From Tenacibaculum sp. (GTDB taxonomy: Bacteria; Bacteroidota; Bacteroidia; Flavobacteriales; Flavobacteriaceae), in NCBI GenBank assembly GCA_022448525.1, contig JAKVCX010000009.1:157466-221465 (forward strand): a DNA stretch of 64,000 bases. Direction: 5' to 3'. The position numbers were made by a program, and so were the translations under genes. The notes beneath the pieces were generated by a model, which made no database searches, was not told where the DNA came from, and saw only the letters and a list, made by a program, of their open reading frames with translations. Below are positions 1-7,967 of this stretch, one piece after another; the first letter of the stretch is position 1, and each line of letters starts with the position of its first letter.

Positions 1-104
1 TCTAAGAAACGACCGTCTCTTTTAGCTCTAGAATCTGCAGCAACCACCCAATAAAATGGTTTTCCTTTTTTACCGTGTCTTTGTAAACGAATTTTTACAG
101 GCAT
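1..104 (-). CDS. rpsP: 30S ribosomal protein S16, N-terminal part (cut by window edge)
   Basis: The minus strand from the ATG at 102-104 translates for 34 codons before the window ends, opening [20 protein letters not shown] and continuing to RAKRDGRFL. This is the highly conserved N terminus of ribosomal protein S16, a small-subunit assembly protein that binds 16S rRNA. The remaining part of the gene (S16 is normally about 80-180 residues in Bacteroidota) lies outside the window. In this phylum rpsP is usually followed by rimM, which would also lie to the left. A TAnnTTTG -7 box lies about 83 bases upstream. Identification rests directly on the sequence and is secure despite the short piece. 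Confidence 0.93.
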   Translation of the reverse strand, partial: MPVKIRLQRHGKKGKPFYWVVAADSRAKRDGRFL

Positions 105-186
105 ACTTGTTAATTTTTAAGGTACGCGACCTTGATTATTAATCTATTAATTTTAAATTCCAAAATAGCTCGGAATTTTGAGTGTG

Positions 187-194
187 CAAATGTA
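187..194 (-). promoter_or_regulatory. -7 box of the rpsP promoter
   Basis: Read on the minus strand this is TACATTTG, an exact match to the Bacteroidota -7 consensus TAnnTTTG. No clear TTG -33 element lies 17-23 bases upstream, so the match is partial. Transcription would begin near 180 and give a leader of about 75 bases. That leader would start with an inverted repeat (AAATTCC at 155-161 against GGAATTT at 172-178). Confidence 0.4.
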
Positions 195-242
195 TTAAAT
201 CTTTTTAATATAAAAGTAGTTTTTAAGGCTTTATTTAAAAGG

Positions 243-269
243 AAAAGCATCTGAAAATCAGATGCTTTT
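243..269 (-). terminator. Terminator of the cold-shock gene
   Basis: Perfect 12-base inverted repeat (243-254 and 258-269) with a 3-base loop. It lies 24 bases after the csp stop codon. On the minus strand the stem ends in TTTT followed by a T-rich stretch, as in an intrinsic terminator. It separates csp from rpsP. Confidence 0.8.
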
Positions 270-292
270 AAAAAATTAAATGTTGTTATATA

Positions 293-484
293 TTAAATTA
301 CTCTAACACTTACAGCGTTTAATCCTTTTCTTCCTTCTTTTAGTTCAAACTCTACAGTATCACCTTGTTTAACTTCATCCACTAAACCTGAGATGTGTAC
401 AAAGTATTCTGTTCCTGAACCTGATTCTGTGATGAATCCAAAACCTTTAGATTCATTGAAGAACTTTACCGTTCCTTCTTTCAT
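293..484 (-). CDS. Cold-shock protein, CspA family
   Basis: A 63-residue single cold-shock domain, the usual length for CspA-type proteins. RNA-binding motif RNP1 is seen as KGFGFI (residues 13-18) and RNP2 as YFVHIS (27-32), where most relatives have VFVHFS. These proteins are cytoplasmic single-strand nucleic-acid chaperones that melt RNA structure. The gene stands alone between rpsP and a DUF4407 gene, with its own terminator. No strong -7/-33 pair is visible upstream; TACCTTTA is only a near match. Whether it is cold-induced or constitutive cannot be told from sequence, and the family has many paralogues, so I give no number. Confidence 0.95.
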   Translation of the reverse strand: MKEGTVKFFNESKGFGFITESGSGTEYFVHISGLVDEVKQGDTVEFELKEGRKGLNAVSVRVI

Positions 485-566
485 TATAAAATGTATTAAA
501 AATATTATGGATAAAGGTAAGGCATAAATTTTTGGAATTGACTCCTTTTTAAATATTTATTTCAAA

Positions 567-1667
567 TCATAATATATTTTTCTGATTCTCAAAAAAAGTG
601 TCAGCTTGAAGCTTAATTAAGTCAGTTGCTATTTTTTGTTTGTAATTATAAAGTTCTTCTTCCGATTTCAAATCTTCATATATTTTGGTATTCATATCAA
701 TGTCGGTAGAAGCAATTTTTTCGCGTTGATCAACTTGTTGCTGAATCCATAATTTAACTTGAGATTCTTGATTTTCGAATTTATAATCATATTCACCTTT
801 CGAACTAATTAGCTTAGTGAATATTGGTGCTGTTTCAATAGCCAGGAATAATAGAAAAATAAAAAGTGATGGTAATGCAGGTAATTCGTCTAAAGCTTCT
901 ATTCTTGCCATCAATCCGTCGAAATTTGAAATAATAGGTTGTGTGTTTGTTTCAGCTTCTTTTTGTTTTTGAATTAAAGTTGCAATTTCACTTTCTTTTG
1001 AATTTATTTTTTCAGTATTAACTTTTTTTAGTTCGGTGAATTCCTTCAAAGCAGTATCGTGTTTTTGTCTTTTTTCTTTATAAACAGGACCTTTCCCTAC
1101 TTTTTTTGTTCCTTTTCTTCCTTCAGCTTCGGCTATATAGGTTTCGTACAAATCATTTGTTTCCGTTTCTTTTGCCGTAATTTCTTCTTTTAACCCTTTT
1201 AATTCGGATTGAAGTTGAGCAATTTCTGGGTTGTATTGTTGTGCAATTTGAGTTTTGTTATCGAGTGTCATTTGATTTTTCTTTGTTAACAAAACTTGAT
1301 TAATTTCTTTTTCGAAAATTTTTAGTTCTAAAGGTTTGGATATAACCACTGCTATAATCATTGCCAATAGTAAACGGGGTAAAACCTGAATAAATTCTTG
1401 TGATTTTTTGTCTCGTTTTCTTATAGTAGAAACAATGAAACGGTCCAAGTTAAAAATTAGTAATCCCCAAACAACTCCGAAGAAAATTGCGGCATAAACA
1501 TTATCAAAAACTGTATACAAAGCATAACTACCGGCGATGGCAGCCATTAATGCGGTAAAAAATACGGTAGCTCCTATACCAGCGTATTTATTTTGTTCTC
1601 CGTTTGAGCAATCTTTTATTAAATCTTGATCAACACCAGAGCAAAGGAGGAAAAATCGTTTGATCAT
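567..1667 (-). CDS. DUF4407 domain membrane protein
   Basis: A 366-residue protein matching the DUF4407 family. Two hydrophobic segments lie near residues 29-50 and 55-75, followed by the family-like LIFNLDRFIVS stretch. A third membrane segment lies around 95-115. A long charged coiled coil (about 130-250) follows, then a fourth membrane segment around 262-285 and a cytoplasmic-looking tail. The coiled coil would lie between membrane segments, a layout typical of this family. The family has no established biochemical role to my knowledge. The gene appears to be transcribed alone, with the blaI-M56 terminator just upstream. I assign the family with good confidence but no function. Confidence 0.85.
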   Translation of the reverse strand: MIKRFFLLCSGVDQDLIKDCSNGEQNKYAGIGATVFFTALMAAIAGSYALYTVFDNVYAAIFFGVVWGLLIFNLDRFIVSTIRKRDKKSQEFIQVLPRLLLAMIIAVVISKPLELKIFEKEINQVLLTKKNQMTLDNKTQIAQQYNPEIAQLQSELKGLKEEITAKETETNDLYETYIAEAEGRKGTKKVGKGPVYKEKRQKHDTALKEFTELKKVNTEKINSKESEIATLIQKQKEAETNTQPIISNFDGLMARIEALDELPALPSLFIFLLFLAIETAPIFTKLISSKGEYDYKFENQESQVKLWIQQQVDQREKIASTDIDMNTKIYEDLKSEEELYNYKQKIATDLIKLQADTFFENQKNIL

Positions 1668-1714
1668 AGTTATAAGCTTATACTATAGGAACGACTTCTA
1701 ATTAATAATGTTAC

Positions 1715-1741
1715 AAAAAAAGCCTCTTTTATGAGGCTTTT
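1715..1741 (-). terminator. Terminator of the blaI-M56 operon
   Basis: Stem AAAAGCCTC (1718-1726) with GAGGCTTTT (1733-1741) and a 6-base loop. On the minus strand it is followed by a run of seven T. It lies about 67 bases beyond the M56 stop codon and upstream of the DUF4407 gene. Confidence 0.8.
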
Positions 1742-1807
1742 AACAATTGTAATGAATTAGTTATTAAGTAATTCTAATAATTTATTTTGATTTAACTGTG
1801 TACAGTT

Positions 1808-4207
1808 TTATTTCTGAGAGTTTTTCATCGGAGGTGGCGGTGGAGGTGGAATGTTAGTTTTGTCTCCTTTTTTAACCACAGGGAACTTTTTCTCAGGATT
1901 TATAATCTTACCGTTTTTAGTAACTACCTGTCCCCAGCGATTATAATAAGTGGTTCCTTGTTTGTTTGTAATATAATAAATGGTTTTATCATTTACCTTT
2001 ACTGTACCTTTAGTTTGTTTTTGTTTTAAAACTTTCATTCTCGGTGGAGGAGGAGGTAGAGGAATATTTGTTTTATCTCCTTTTCTTACTATTGGAAATT
2101 TTTTCTCCGCATTAATAATGTCTCCATTTTTATTTACTTCTTGTCCCCAACGATTATAATATCTTGTTCCTTTACTGTTGGTAATGTAGTATAACTCTTG
2201 GTTATTTACTTTAACCATTCCTTTTTTAGATTTCTCTTTTACTTCAATTTTTACAGGTTTAGGGCTTTTTTTGTCCGAATGTTTTTTAACTTTTTTTACC
2301 CATTTACGGAACGCCTTTTTCGCTTTTTCTTTTTCTTCTTCTGAAGCATCAGGAGCAGGAGGTGGTGGCGGAATATATAACTTATCTTCTGCCGTTAACT
2401 CGTTAGGTAATCGATAATAGAAATCATTTCCTTTTTTAATTTTTAGATAAGGAGCATAAGGACGAGCCGCACGTTTAAGTTTGCGTCTGTTCTCTTTTGA
2501 AAGTTGGAAATAAATCAAACCTAGGTTTGAATACATCTCATCTAGTTCATTCTTACGTTCAGGTTCGCTTTCAATATAATGTGGCTTTTGCTTTCTTAGT
2601 CTATCGTATTTTCTTTTTAATTTTCTGTAATCAGAAATCTCTTTTGATTGATCGATAATTATTTCACTAATTTCCTTATTAGAGTTTTTAGTTGTTTTTT
2701 CTGTATCAATCTTTAGAGGCTCAATATTACTTTGAGTTGACTTATTTACGTAAGCTTTTTTAGAGACTGAGTTTGTAAGACTTTTAGCAATAGATGATGT
2801 TTCTTTATTTTCTACTTTAACAGAATTAACTTTCTTCAGGTTTAAATCATTTTTTAAAACTGGATTGTTAACTCTAGTAGCTCTTTCGTTTTTCTTTTCT
2901 TTATAAACAACTGTCCCATTCTGATTGATATATTGCTTTTTATTCGGTTGTAATGTAAAACCTAATGTTTTCCAAGCGGTATTTTTCAATCCTCTGAAGT
3001 AAACTTCATTATTTGTAATTTTAATAGTAAAAGCGTATGCTCCTTTATCTACATTTGATTTGTTAGTGAAACCCCAATCTGTGATTGTAAATTCCTTATT
3101 CATTGGAACTTTTAGTTTTGCCCAACGTTCGCAATTGTAGCATTTTAAGATTGCTTGATCTTCAGTTTTTTCAATAGAGGCAAGGAAAGTATGCTTCGAG
3201 TTTTCTTTGTTTTCAATGCTAGATTTTAAAGCGTCTTTTTCTGATAATTTTCTCTTGATATCTTCCAAAGGAGAAATGTTGGTTTCTTCACTTTTAGGAA
3301 ATTCTAGATTTGAAATGTCTGAATCTAAAAGTGTATTGTTTTTCATTTCATAGCTTTCTACTCTTTCTGCGAAAACATAAATACTTCCCGTTAGCAGTGG
3401 TATTACTGCTAGTCTTTTCAGCCAACTATTGACTTTTGATGTTCGTGTGCTCATCATAACTAATCGTTTTTTTGTTAATGAATAATTCAAATTACTGGCC
3501 AGGTAATAATCGTTGTTCCAAGTAGCTTTGTTTAATAACAAATGTTGATACTCGGAAATATTTTTATGAAGGTGAATCACCTCGTTATCTGCAATAAACT
3601 CGTGGTTTAATTGAATAAGTTTTTTTAAGAAGTAGAATAAAGGATTGAACCAAAATATTATTTTCAATAATTCAATTAATAAGACATCTATTGTATGTCG
3701 TTGTGTAACATGTGTCAATTCATGTGTAAGTAACTCTTCTTCTAATTTTTCGTTTGTATATTCTTCTTTATTTATAAAGATGTAATTCCAAAATGTATGC
3801 GGACTGATTAAGTCTTCAACTAAAACAAGCGTAGCATTATCAATCTTAATTTTTGTATGCTGTTTTATCTTTATTATGATTTTAGATAGGTTTACGATGA
3901 AACGAATAAAAAATACTATTGAAATAGTTAGAGATAAGATTCCAGCAATTGTCCAATAATTTATTTCTTTTTTCTGTTGAAGTATTTCACCATTTAAGAA
4001 CTCTTCATTAAAATCAAGTGGAAAATCTAACGTTTCAACTGGTATGTAAATATTAATTACATAAAGGGGAGCTAGAAATGAAAATAGAATACTTCCCAAT
4101 AAATATGCACGATTGAATTGATGCATTTTTTCTTTTTCTAAAACAAGCTTATAGAATACAAGCAAGAGTAGCAGACAAATTGACGATTTTATTAAATAAG
4201 CAATCAT
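1808..4207 (-). CDS. M56 (BlaR1/MecR1-type) membrane metallopeptidase with repeated proline-rich C terminus
   Basis: A 799-residue protein. The N-terminal half carries membrane segments (about 1-20, 33-55, 85-108, 175-195) and the zinc-protease motif HELTH at 162-166. A downstream NHEFIAD has a likely third zinc ligand at E203. A further membrane segment lies near 265-281. Family knowledge: M56 proteases sense a signal and trigger inactivation of a BlaI-type repressor. The exported C-terminal half is unusual: a lysine-rich region, a poly-proline stretch near 610, then two near-identical 55-residue units (661-715 and 732-786), each containing YYNRWGQ and each followed by a run of prolines. The start overlaps the blaI stop codon (ATGA), implying coupled translation. 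The sensed signal is unknown; resistance to beta-lactams should not be assumed. Confidence 0.9.
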   Translation of the reverse strand: MIAYLIKSSICLLLLLVFYKLVLEKEKMHQFNRAYLLGSILFSFLAPLYVINIYIPVETLDFPLDFNEEFLNGEILQQKKEINYWTIAGILSLTISIVFFIRFIVNLSKIIIKIKQHTKIKIDNATLVLVEDLISPHTFWNYIFINKEEYTNEKLEEELLTHELTHVTQRHTIDVLLIELLKIIFWFNPLFYFLKKLIQLNHEFIADNEVIHLHKNISEYQHLLLNKATWNNDYYLASNLNYSLTKKRLVMMSTRTSKVNSWLKRLAVIPLLTGSIYVFAERVESYEMKNNTLLDSDISNLEFPKSEETNISPLEDIKRKLSEKDALKSSIENKENSKHTFLASIEKTEDQAILKCYNCERWAKLKVPMNKEFTITDWGFTNKSNVDKGAYAFTIKITNNEVYFRGLKNTAWKTLGFTLQPNKKQYINQNGTVVYKEKKNERATRVNNPVLKNDLNLKKVNSVKVENKETSSIAKSLTNSVSKKAYVNKSTQSNIEPLKIDTEKTTKNSNKEISEIIIDQSKEISDYRKLKRKYDRLRKQKPHYIESEPERKNELDEMYSNLGLIYFQLSKENRRKLKRAARPYAPYLKIKKGNDFYYRLPNELTAEDKLYIPPPPPAPDASEEEKEKAKKAFRKWVKKVKKHSDKKSPKPVKIEVKEKSKKGMVKVNNQELYYITNSKGTRYYNRWGQEVNKNGDIINAEKKFPIVRKGDKTNIPLPPPPPRMKVLKQKQTKGTVKVNDKTIYYITNKQGTTYYNRWGQVVTKNGKIINPEKKFPVVKKGDKTNIPPPPPPPMKNSQK
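1829..2227 (-). repeat. Tandem coding repeat in the M56 gene
   Basis: Two direct copies, 2042-2227 and 1829-2014, offset by 213 bases. Each encodes a unit running from KG-x-VKVN through YYITN, YYNRWGQ, EKKFP and KGDKTNIP and ending in five to seven prolines. Differences between copies include conservative substitutions, indicating an older duplication under selection rather than a recent slip. Confidence 0.85.
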
Positions 4208-4575
4208 TTCTTTTGTTCTTTAATTTGATTGTCAATAATCTTGCGTAACTCTTCAAGTTCACTTACAGATAAATCTGTTTCTTTTGTGAAAAAAGAAGCA
4301 AACTGGCTGGCAGAATCGTTGAAGAAATTTTTAATTAAACCATTTACGTGTTTAGAGAAATAGTCTGATTTTTTAACTAACGGATAATATTCTCTTGACT
4401 TTCCGTACAGCTTGTAGTCGATAAAACCTTTATCTCGCATTCTTTTTAACAGAGTTGCGACAGTCGTTGTTGCTGGTTTTGGTTCTGGAAATTCTGAAAG
4501 GATATCTTTCATGAAACCTTTCTTTAGTTTCCATAATAATTGCATTAATTGTTCTTCGGTTTTACTTAACTGCAT
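4204..4575 (-). CDS. BlaI/MecI/CopY-family transcriptional repressor
   Basis: A 123-residue winged-helix protein of the usual length for the BlaI/MecI family. It opens with LSKTEEQLMQLLWKL, a recognisable start of the family's DNA-binding domain. The segment PATTTVATLLKRMRDKGFIDY (about 33-53) forms the recognition helix and wing, and a helical dimerisation region occupies 85-123. These repressors bind TACA-N2-TGTA palindromes and are inactivated after their partner M56 protease is triggered. The gene is first in a two-gene operon with that protease. Two matching palindromes lie on its own promoter, so autoregulation is very likely. The target genes elsewhere are unknown. Confidence 0.93.
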   Translation of the reverse strand: MQLSKTEEQLMQLLWKLKKGFMKDILSEFPEPKPATTTVATLLKRMRDKGFIDYKLYGKSREYYPLVKKSDYFSKHVNGLIKNFFNDSASQFASFFTKETDLSVSELEELRKIIDNQIKEQKK

Positions 4576-4595
4576 TTCTACGTTATTAGAATTTA

Positions 4596-4653
4596 CTCTA
4601 CAAATGTAGAGATAAAAATTAAATTCTACAAGTGTAGAGTAAAAATTTGTAGA
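4596..4653 (-). promoter_or_regulatory. blaI promoter overlapped by two BlaI-type operators
   Basis: Operator 1 is CTCTACA-AA-TGTAGAG (4596-4611) and operator 2 is TCTACA-AG-TGTAGA (4625-4638). Both contain the BlaI-family core TACA-N2-TGTA. A lone half-site TGTAGA lies near 4648-4653. On the minus strand operator 1 contains TACATTTG (4601-4608), an exact -7 box. Operator 2 contains TTG (4629-4631), a -33 element, with the favourable spacing of 20 bases. Both promoter elements are therefore inside repressor sites. The leader to the ATG at 4575 would be about 20 bases. Confidence 0.85.
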
Positions 4654-4683
4654 ATTTAATTTTTGAGCAACGCTGAGATTAAG

Positions 4684-5928
4684 TTAATTAGGAGTCTCTT
4701 TAATCCAAGTGAAAGGGCGGTTTATAAGTGGGAATTCCTTTAGGTTTATCGCTTTTAGACGAATAGAGAGAGTGTCTCCATAGAAGGTTCCTTTTAAAGA
4801 TAAATTATTTTCTTTTCTAACAGTTTTAAAAGGAGAATGGTCTACGCTATCTATTCTTCTGAAGATATCTAACTCCTGTTTGATGCTATCATATTCTGCA
4901 TTAAACCATGTCGCTTTATTGTTCATTAGTTTTATAGAAGCAATACCTTTTTTATCAAAAATTAAATATCTCCATCTGGTAGAATCTGTTAAAATTGGAG
5001 GTTTATCTTCTCCATTTATTTTAAAATTGGAAACTTCCCATATACCATATAATTCAGATTTTTCCCTTTTATCTCCAAAATTTCGTTCACTTAAATAACC
5101 TTGGTAAGACATGGTTGATATGAAAATGATAACCATAACTAATTTAAACCAGAATATGAATCTATGATATCGCTTCGAAGATATTGGATGATAAAACTTA
5201 TAATTTTCAATACTTTTATTTTTAATAAAAACACGCCAAACTCGTCTAAAATCTGTCAAGAAAATTAATGATGACATTAAGAATAAATGAATAGAGAATT
5301 GTTTTACGGGAATATCATAAAACAAATTAAGTAATACAATCTGAAACATTACCATCATGGTGAGAATGCTACCAATGGTTTGTGTTCTTCTTGGAATCAG
5401 TAACAAACCACATAATACTTCTATTAATCCGGTAAATAAATTAAATCCTTCACTATGTCCCATATAAGTCCAGGCTAAACCCATAGGAGAAAATTTACCC
5501 AAAGGCTCTAGAAGTTGTGCAAGATTTGGTGCTGGAAATTGAGTTTTATATACTTTGGCAAATCCGTATGCTAGCATGAAAATAACCAGTACGATTCTTA
5601 TGAAAACGATAAACCAATAAGAAAGTTTATTATACGATTTTCGATTACGATCTAAAAAAGACCAGACGATGGTTCCTAGAATTGTAAAAACGACTTGGAC
5701 AAAAATACTGATATAAGCCATAGTAGTGTCGCCACTTCCTGTTGGGAAGTATTCTAGTCGACCTTCAGATTTTAAGATGTTTTTTCCGACCCAAGCGAAT
5801 AAATCTTCAAAGAAGAATCTACCTGTAAATAGGAAGAAAATGTAAAAGCCGAAGTATAAAAAAATAAAACGAAAAATAACTTTAGAGGAAACAGACCACT
5901 GCTCTCTAAATTCTTGAGAAAGTAACAT
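4684..5928 (-). CDS. DoxX-like membrane protein with soluble C-terminal domain
   Basis: A 414-residue protein. The first ~280 residues hold about seven hydrophobic segments. A DoxX/DoxD-like stretch (MLAYGFAKVYKTQFP, then GLIEVLCGLLLIPR) lies between about 117 and 180. A non-membrane C-terminal domain (about 285-414) begins LYGIWEVSNFKING, reminiscent of small lipocalin-like beta barrels, but this is only a resemblance. DoxX-type proteins are poorly defined membrane proteins, some linked to quinone or thiol redox. The gene stands alone upstream of blaI and downstream of the DUF3857 genes, on the same strand. Family assignment is moderate and function is not assigned. Confidence 0.6.
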   Translation of the reverse strand: MLLSQEFREQWSVSSKVIFRFIFLYFGFYIFFLFTGRFFFEDLFAWVGKNILKSEGRLEYFPTGSGDTTMAYISIFVQVVFTILGTIVWSFLDRNRKSYNKLSYWFIVFIRIVLVIFMLAYGFAKVYKTQFPAPNLAQLLEPLGKFSPMGLAWTYMGHSEGFNLFTGLIEVLCGLLLIPRRTQTIGSILTMMVMFQIVLLNLFYDIPVKQFSIHLFLMSSLIFLTDFRRVWRVFIKNKSIENYKFYHPISSKRYHRFIFWFKLVMVIIFISTMSYQGYLSERNFGDKREKSELYGIWEVSNFKINGEDKPPILTDSTRWRYLIFDKKGIASIKLMNNKATWFNAEYDSIKQELDIFRRIDSVDHSPFKTVRKENNLSLKGTFYGDTLSIRLKAINLKEFPLINRPFTWIKETPN

Positions 5929-6013
5929 TAGTTTAAAATATTTAATTGGTTTACTGTTTCTTCGACGAATTAAATAAACTAATGTTACTCTATTAAATAA
6001 CTAGATTTTTTAA

Positions 6014-7960
6014 TTATTCTTTCTTGAATTCAATATAAGCGTCTTGAGCTTTTATAATATTATTGAAGTATTCCTTTAAATAATGGTATTCTACATTTGT
6101 ATAAACTGCTTTTCTCAAGCTATACTTCATAAAAACGATAATATCCTTATCAGTTTTATTGACTTTATAAATTAATTTACCTCCATTATTTGGTAAACCT
6201 ATTGTTTTATCAGGAGGTATCTGAGAAACAGTATATCCTTCTGGTATATTAATTCTAATAGAAAACGATTCTGACCAAGAGAAACCAAAATCAACTGGGT
6301 AATTACGTTCCTTTAATTTAAATGGGTTTTTGCTGTTTTTTTCGATAATAAAAGGGTTCAATCGAATATTATTATCGTCAATAGTAAAATCAGGAATGGC
6401 AATTTTATAAGCAGTTTTAATAATGTCTTTTTCATCTGAAACAACATCAAATTTCTCTACCTCAATTAAAGGATTTTCAGTTTCAAATTCCTCTAAATAA
6501 TCTTCCTCTGAATTATTTTTCAGCATTCTTCGTTTTCTTAAGGCATTATAACCTCTCTCTGTAGAAATTATATCACCTTTCATTTCACCTTCTTCGTCAA
6601 ATTTTAATGAGATGTTATGACGGATGGAAGATCTATATTTAGGTTTAAGAAGTTCCCAGTAACTCCCTTTTCTAAAGTCGAAAACTCTCACCTCTCCATT
6701 TAAACATGCGAAAGGAAACTCACCAAAAATTAAATTTTTATCACTCGCATCTAAAAAATAAGTATTTCCATCAACAATTACTTTTACCAAGTAGTAATTG
6801 AATTGCTTTACTGATGGATGAAGTTTAGTTAATATACCATTGTTTCTTGTTGACAAAGCCGTAATGTAACTTTCAATATTTGCAGCTTGTAATGCGTTGT
6901 ATAAAACTAAGTTGATACCATCTACACCTCCTGTGTTGTTTTTATAAATCTCTTTAACCCTAATTGTTTTTGTTCGGTATTTTTCATTCCAAGTAAGTTT
7001 GTTTTGAATAAATTTATATATACCCTGTGCTTTTTCAGTTTCAGTTGCAGCATTAAATAGTTTATTAGGTAGGTTTCTTTTGAAATAGTTCTTTTTAGAA
7101 GTTTGTGCATCCAAAAAGTTTTTACGAATCGTCTGGTCTGCATCTTTCCAAGTTTTGGTGTATTTTCTAATAACACCATTCGTTTGTGTAAAGGAAATGG
7201 GTTCAAAAATAAGTTTGGCTTTAAAGTTTTCCTCCGAAACCATAAAGTTTTCTTTTTTAAATGCTGGTATGTGATCCATTCCATATTCCATGACAGAACA
7301 ATCGGCATCTCCCAAACCACCGACTGTAATACAGCCACTTTTTATGTAAGATTTATTTCGATCTAATTTTTGAGAAGAACGAATTCTGATATTGTACTTC
7401 CAGTTTCCTGGGAAAGAAGAGGTGAAATCACTTTTTAATTTTGGAATATCCCATTGAAATTTCCAATCATCAATTTGGTTATAAGGAGAGAAAATACTGT
7501 ATCTATATTCGATTACAGATCCTTCTTTGATATTAGGAAGCGTAAAAGTGGTTCGTCTCCAGTTTTCAGAAAGTTGGGTTTTAAAAACTTGACTACTTAA
7601 TAAGTGAATTTTTGTTCTTTTGCCATCTTCAAGATTATAAGTAACAGCTTCAATGTATCGAACTTCTTCTTTTAGATACAAATCAATTTCTACAGTAGCT
7701 CTGTCGAATTCAGCTTTGTTAAAAAGTTTAATTCTTCGATAAATATCTCTTCTGAAATCAAAATTATTTTGGTCATCAACGTATGAATATCCTTTTTCTT
7801 CTAGAACTAAAGCTCCTGCTGCGGAATCTTTGTTATAGTAAGTCATTTTTAATTCATCATTTTTAATCTGACCTAATTTTGGAGTTTTAGTATTTCTTTG
7901 ACTATAAATAGAAATACTACTTATTATAAAAATAAGTAGTATTAAATATGATTTATTCAT
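6014..7960 (-). CDS. DUF3857 / transglutaminase-like exported protein, catalytically degenerate
   Basis: A 648-residue protein with a signal peptide (about 1-20, ending IYSQ). It has an N-terminal DUF3857 beta-rich domain (about 50-240), a transglutaminase-like fold (about 305-410) and a C-terminal DUF2569-type beta region. In the transglutaminase core the position of the nucleophilic cysteine is valine (V346 in NNTGGVDGIN). The histidine position is tyrosine (Y389 in FNYYL), while the aspartate is kept (D404 in FLDAS). Compared with the paralogue at 10025-11935, which keeps the catalytic residues, this is probably a non-enzymatic binding protein. It is last of three tandem paralogues, 7 bases after the second. 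Substrate or partner is unknown. Confidence 0.85.
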   Translation of the reverse strand: MNKSYLILLIFIISSISIYSQRNTKTPKLGQIKNDELKMTYYNKDSAAGALVLEEKGYSYVDDQNNFDFRRDIYRRIKLFNKAEFDRATVEIDLYLKEEVRYIEAVTYNLEDGKRTKIHLLSSQVFKTQLSENWRRTTFTLPNIKEGSVIEYRYSIFSPYNQIDDWKFQWDIPKLKSDFTSSFPGNWKYNIRIRSSQKLDRNKSYIKSGCITVGGLGDADCSVMEYGMDHIPAFKKENFMVSEENFKAKLIFEPISFTQTNGVIRKYTKTWKDADQTIRKNFLDAQTSKKNYFKRNLPNKLFNAATETEKAQGIYKFIQNKLTWNEKYRTKTIRVKEIYKNNTGGVDGINLVLYNALQAANIESYITALSTRNNGILTKLHPSVKQFNYYLVKVIVDGNTYFLDASDKNLIFGEFPFACLNGEVRVFDFRKGSYWELLKPKYRSSIRHNISLKFDEEGEMKGDIISTERGYNALRKRRMLKNNSEEDYLEEFETENPLIEVEKFDVVSDEKDIIKTAYKIAIPDFTIDDNNIRLNPFIIEKNSKNPFKLKERNYPVDFGFSWSESFSIRINIPEGYTVSQIPPDKTIGLPNNGGKLIYKVNKTDKDIIVFMKYSLRKAVYTNVEYHYLKEYFNNIIKAQDAYIEFKKE

Positions 7961-7967
7961 TTGTGTT

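Noticed and set aside
1829..2400. Direct repeats in the M56 gene as a CRISPR or variable-number array
   Set aside because: Only two in-frame copies inside a coding region, with no regular spacers.
6922..7366. Open frames overlapping the third DUF3857 gene
   Set aside because: Shadows in other frames; no coherent protein features.
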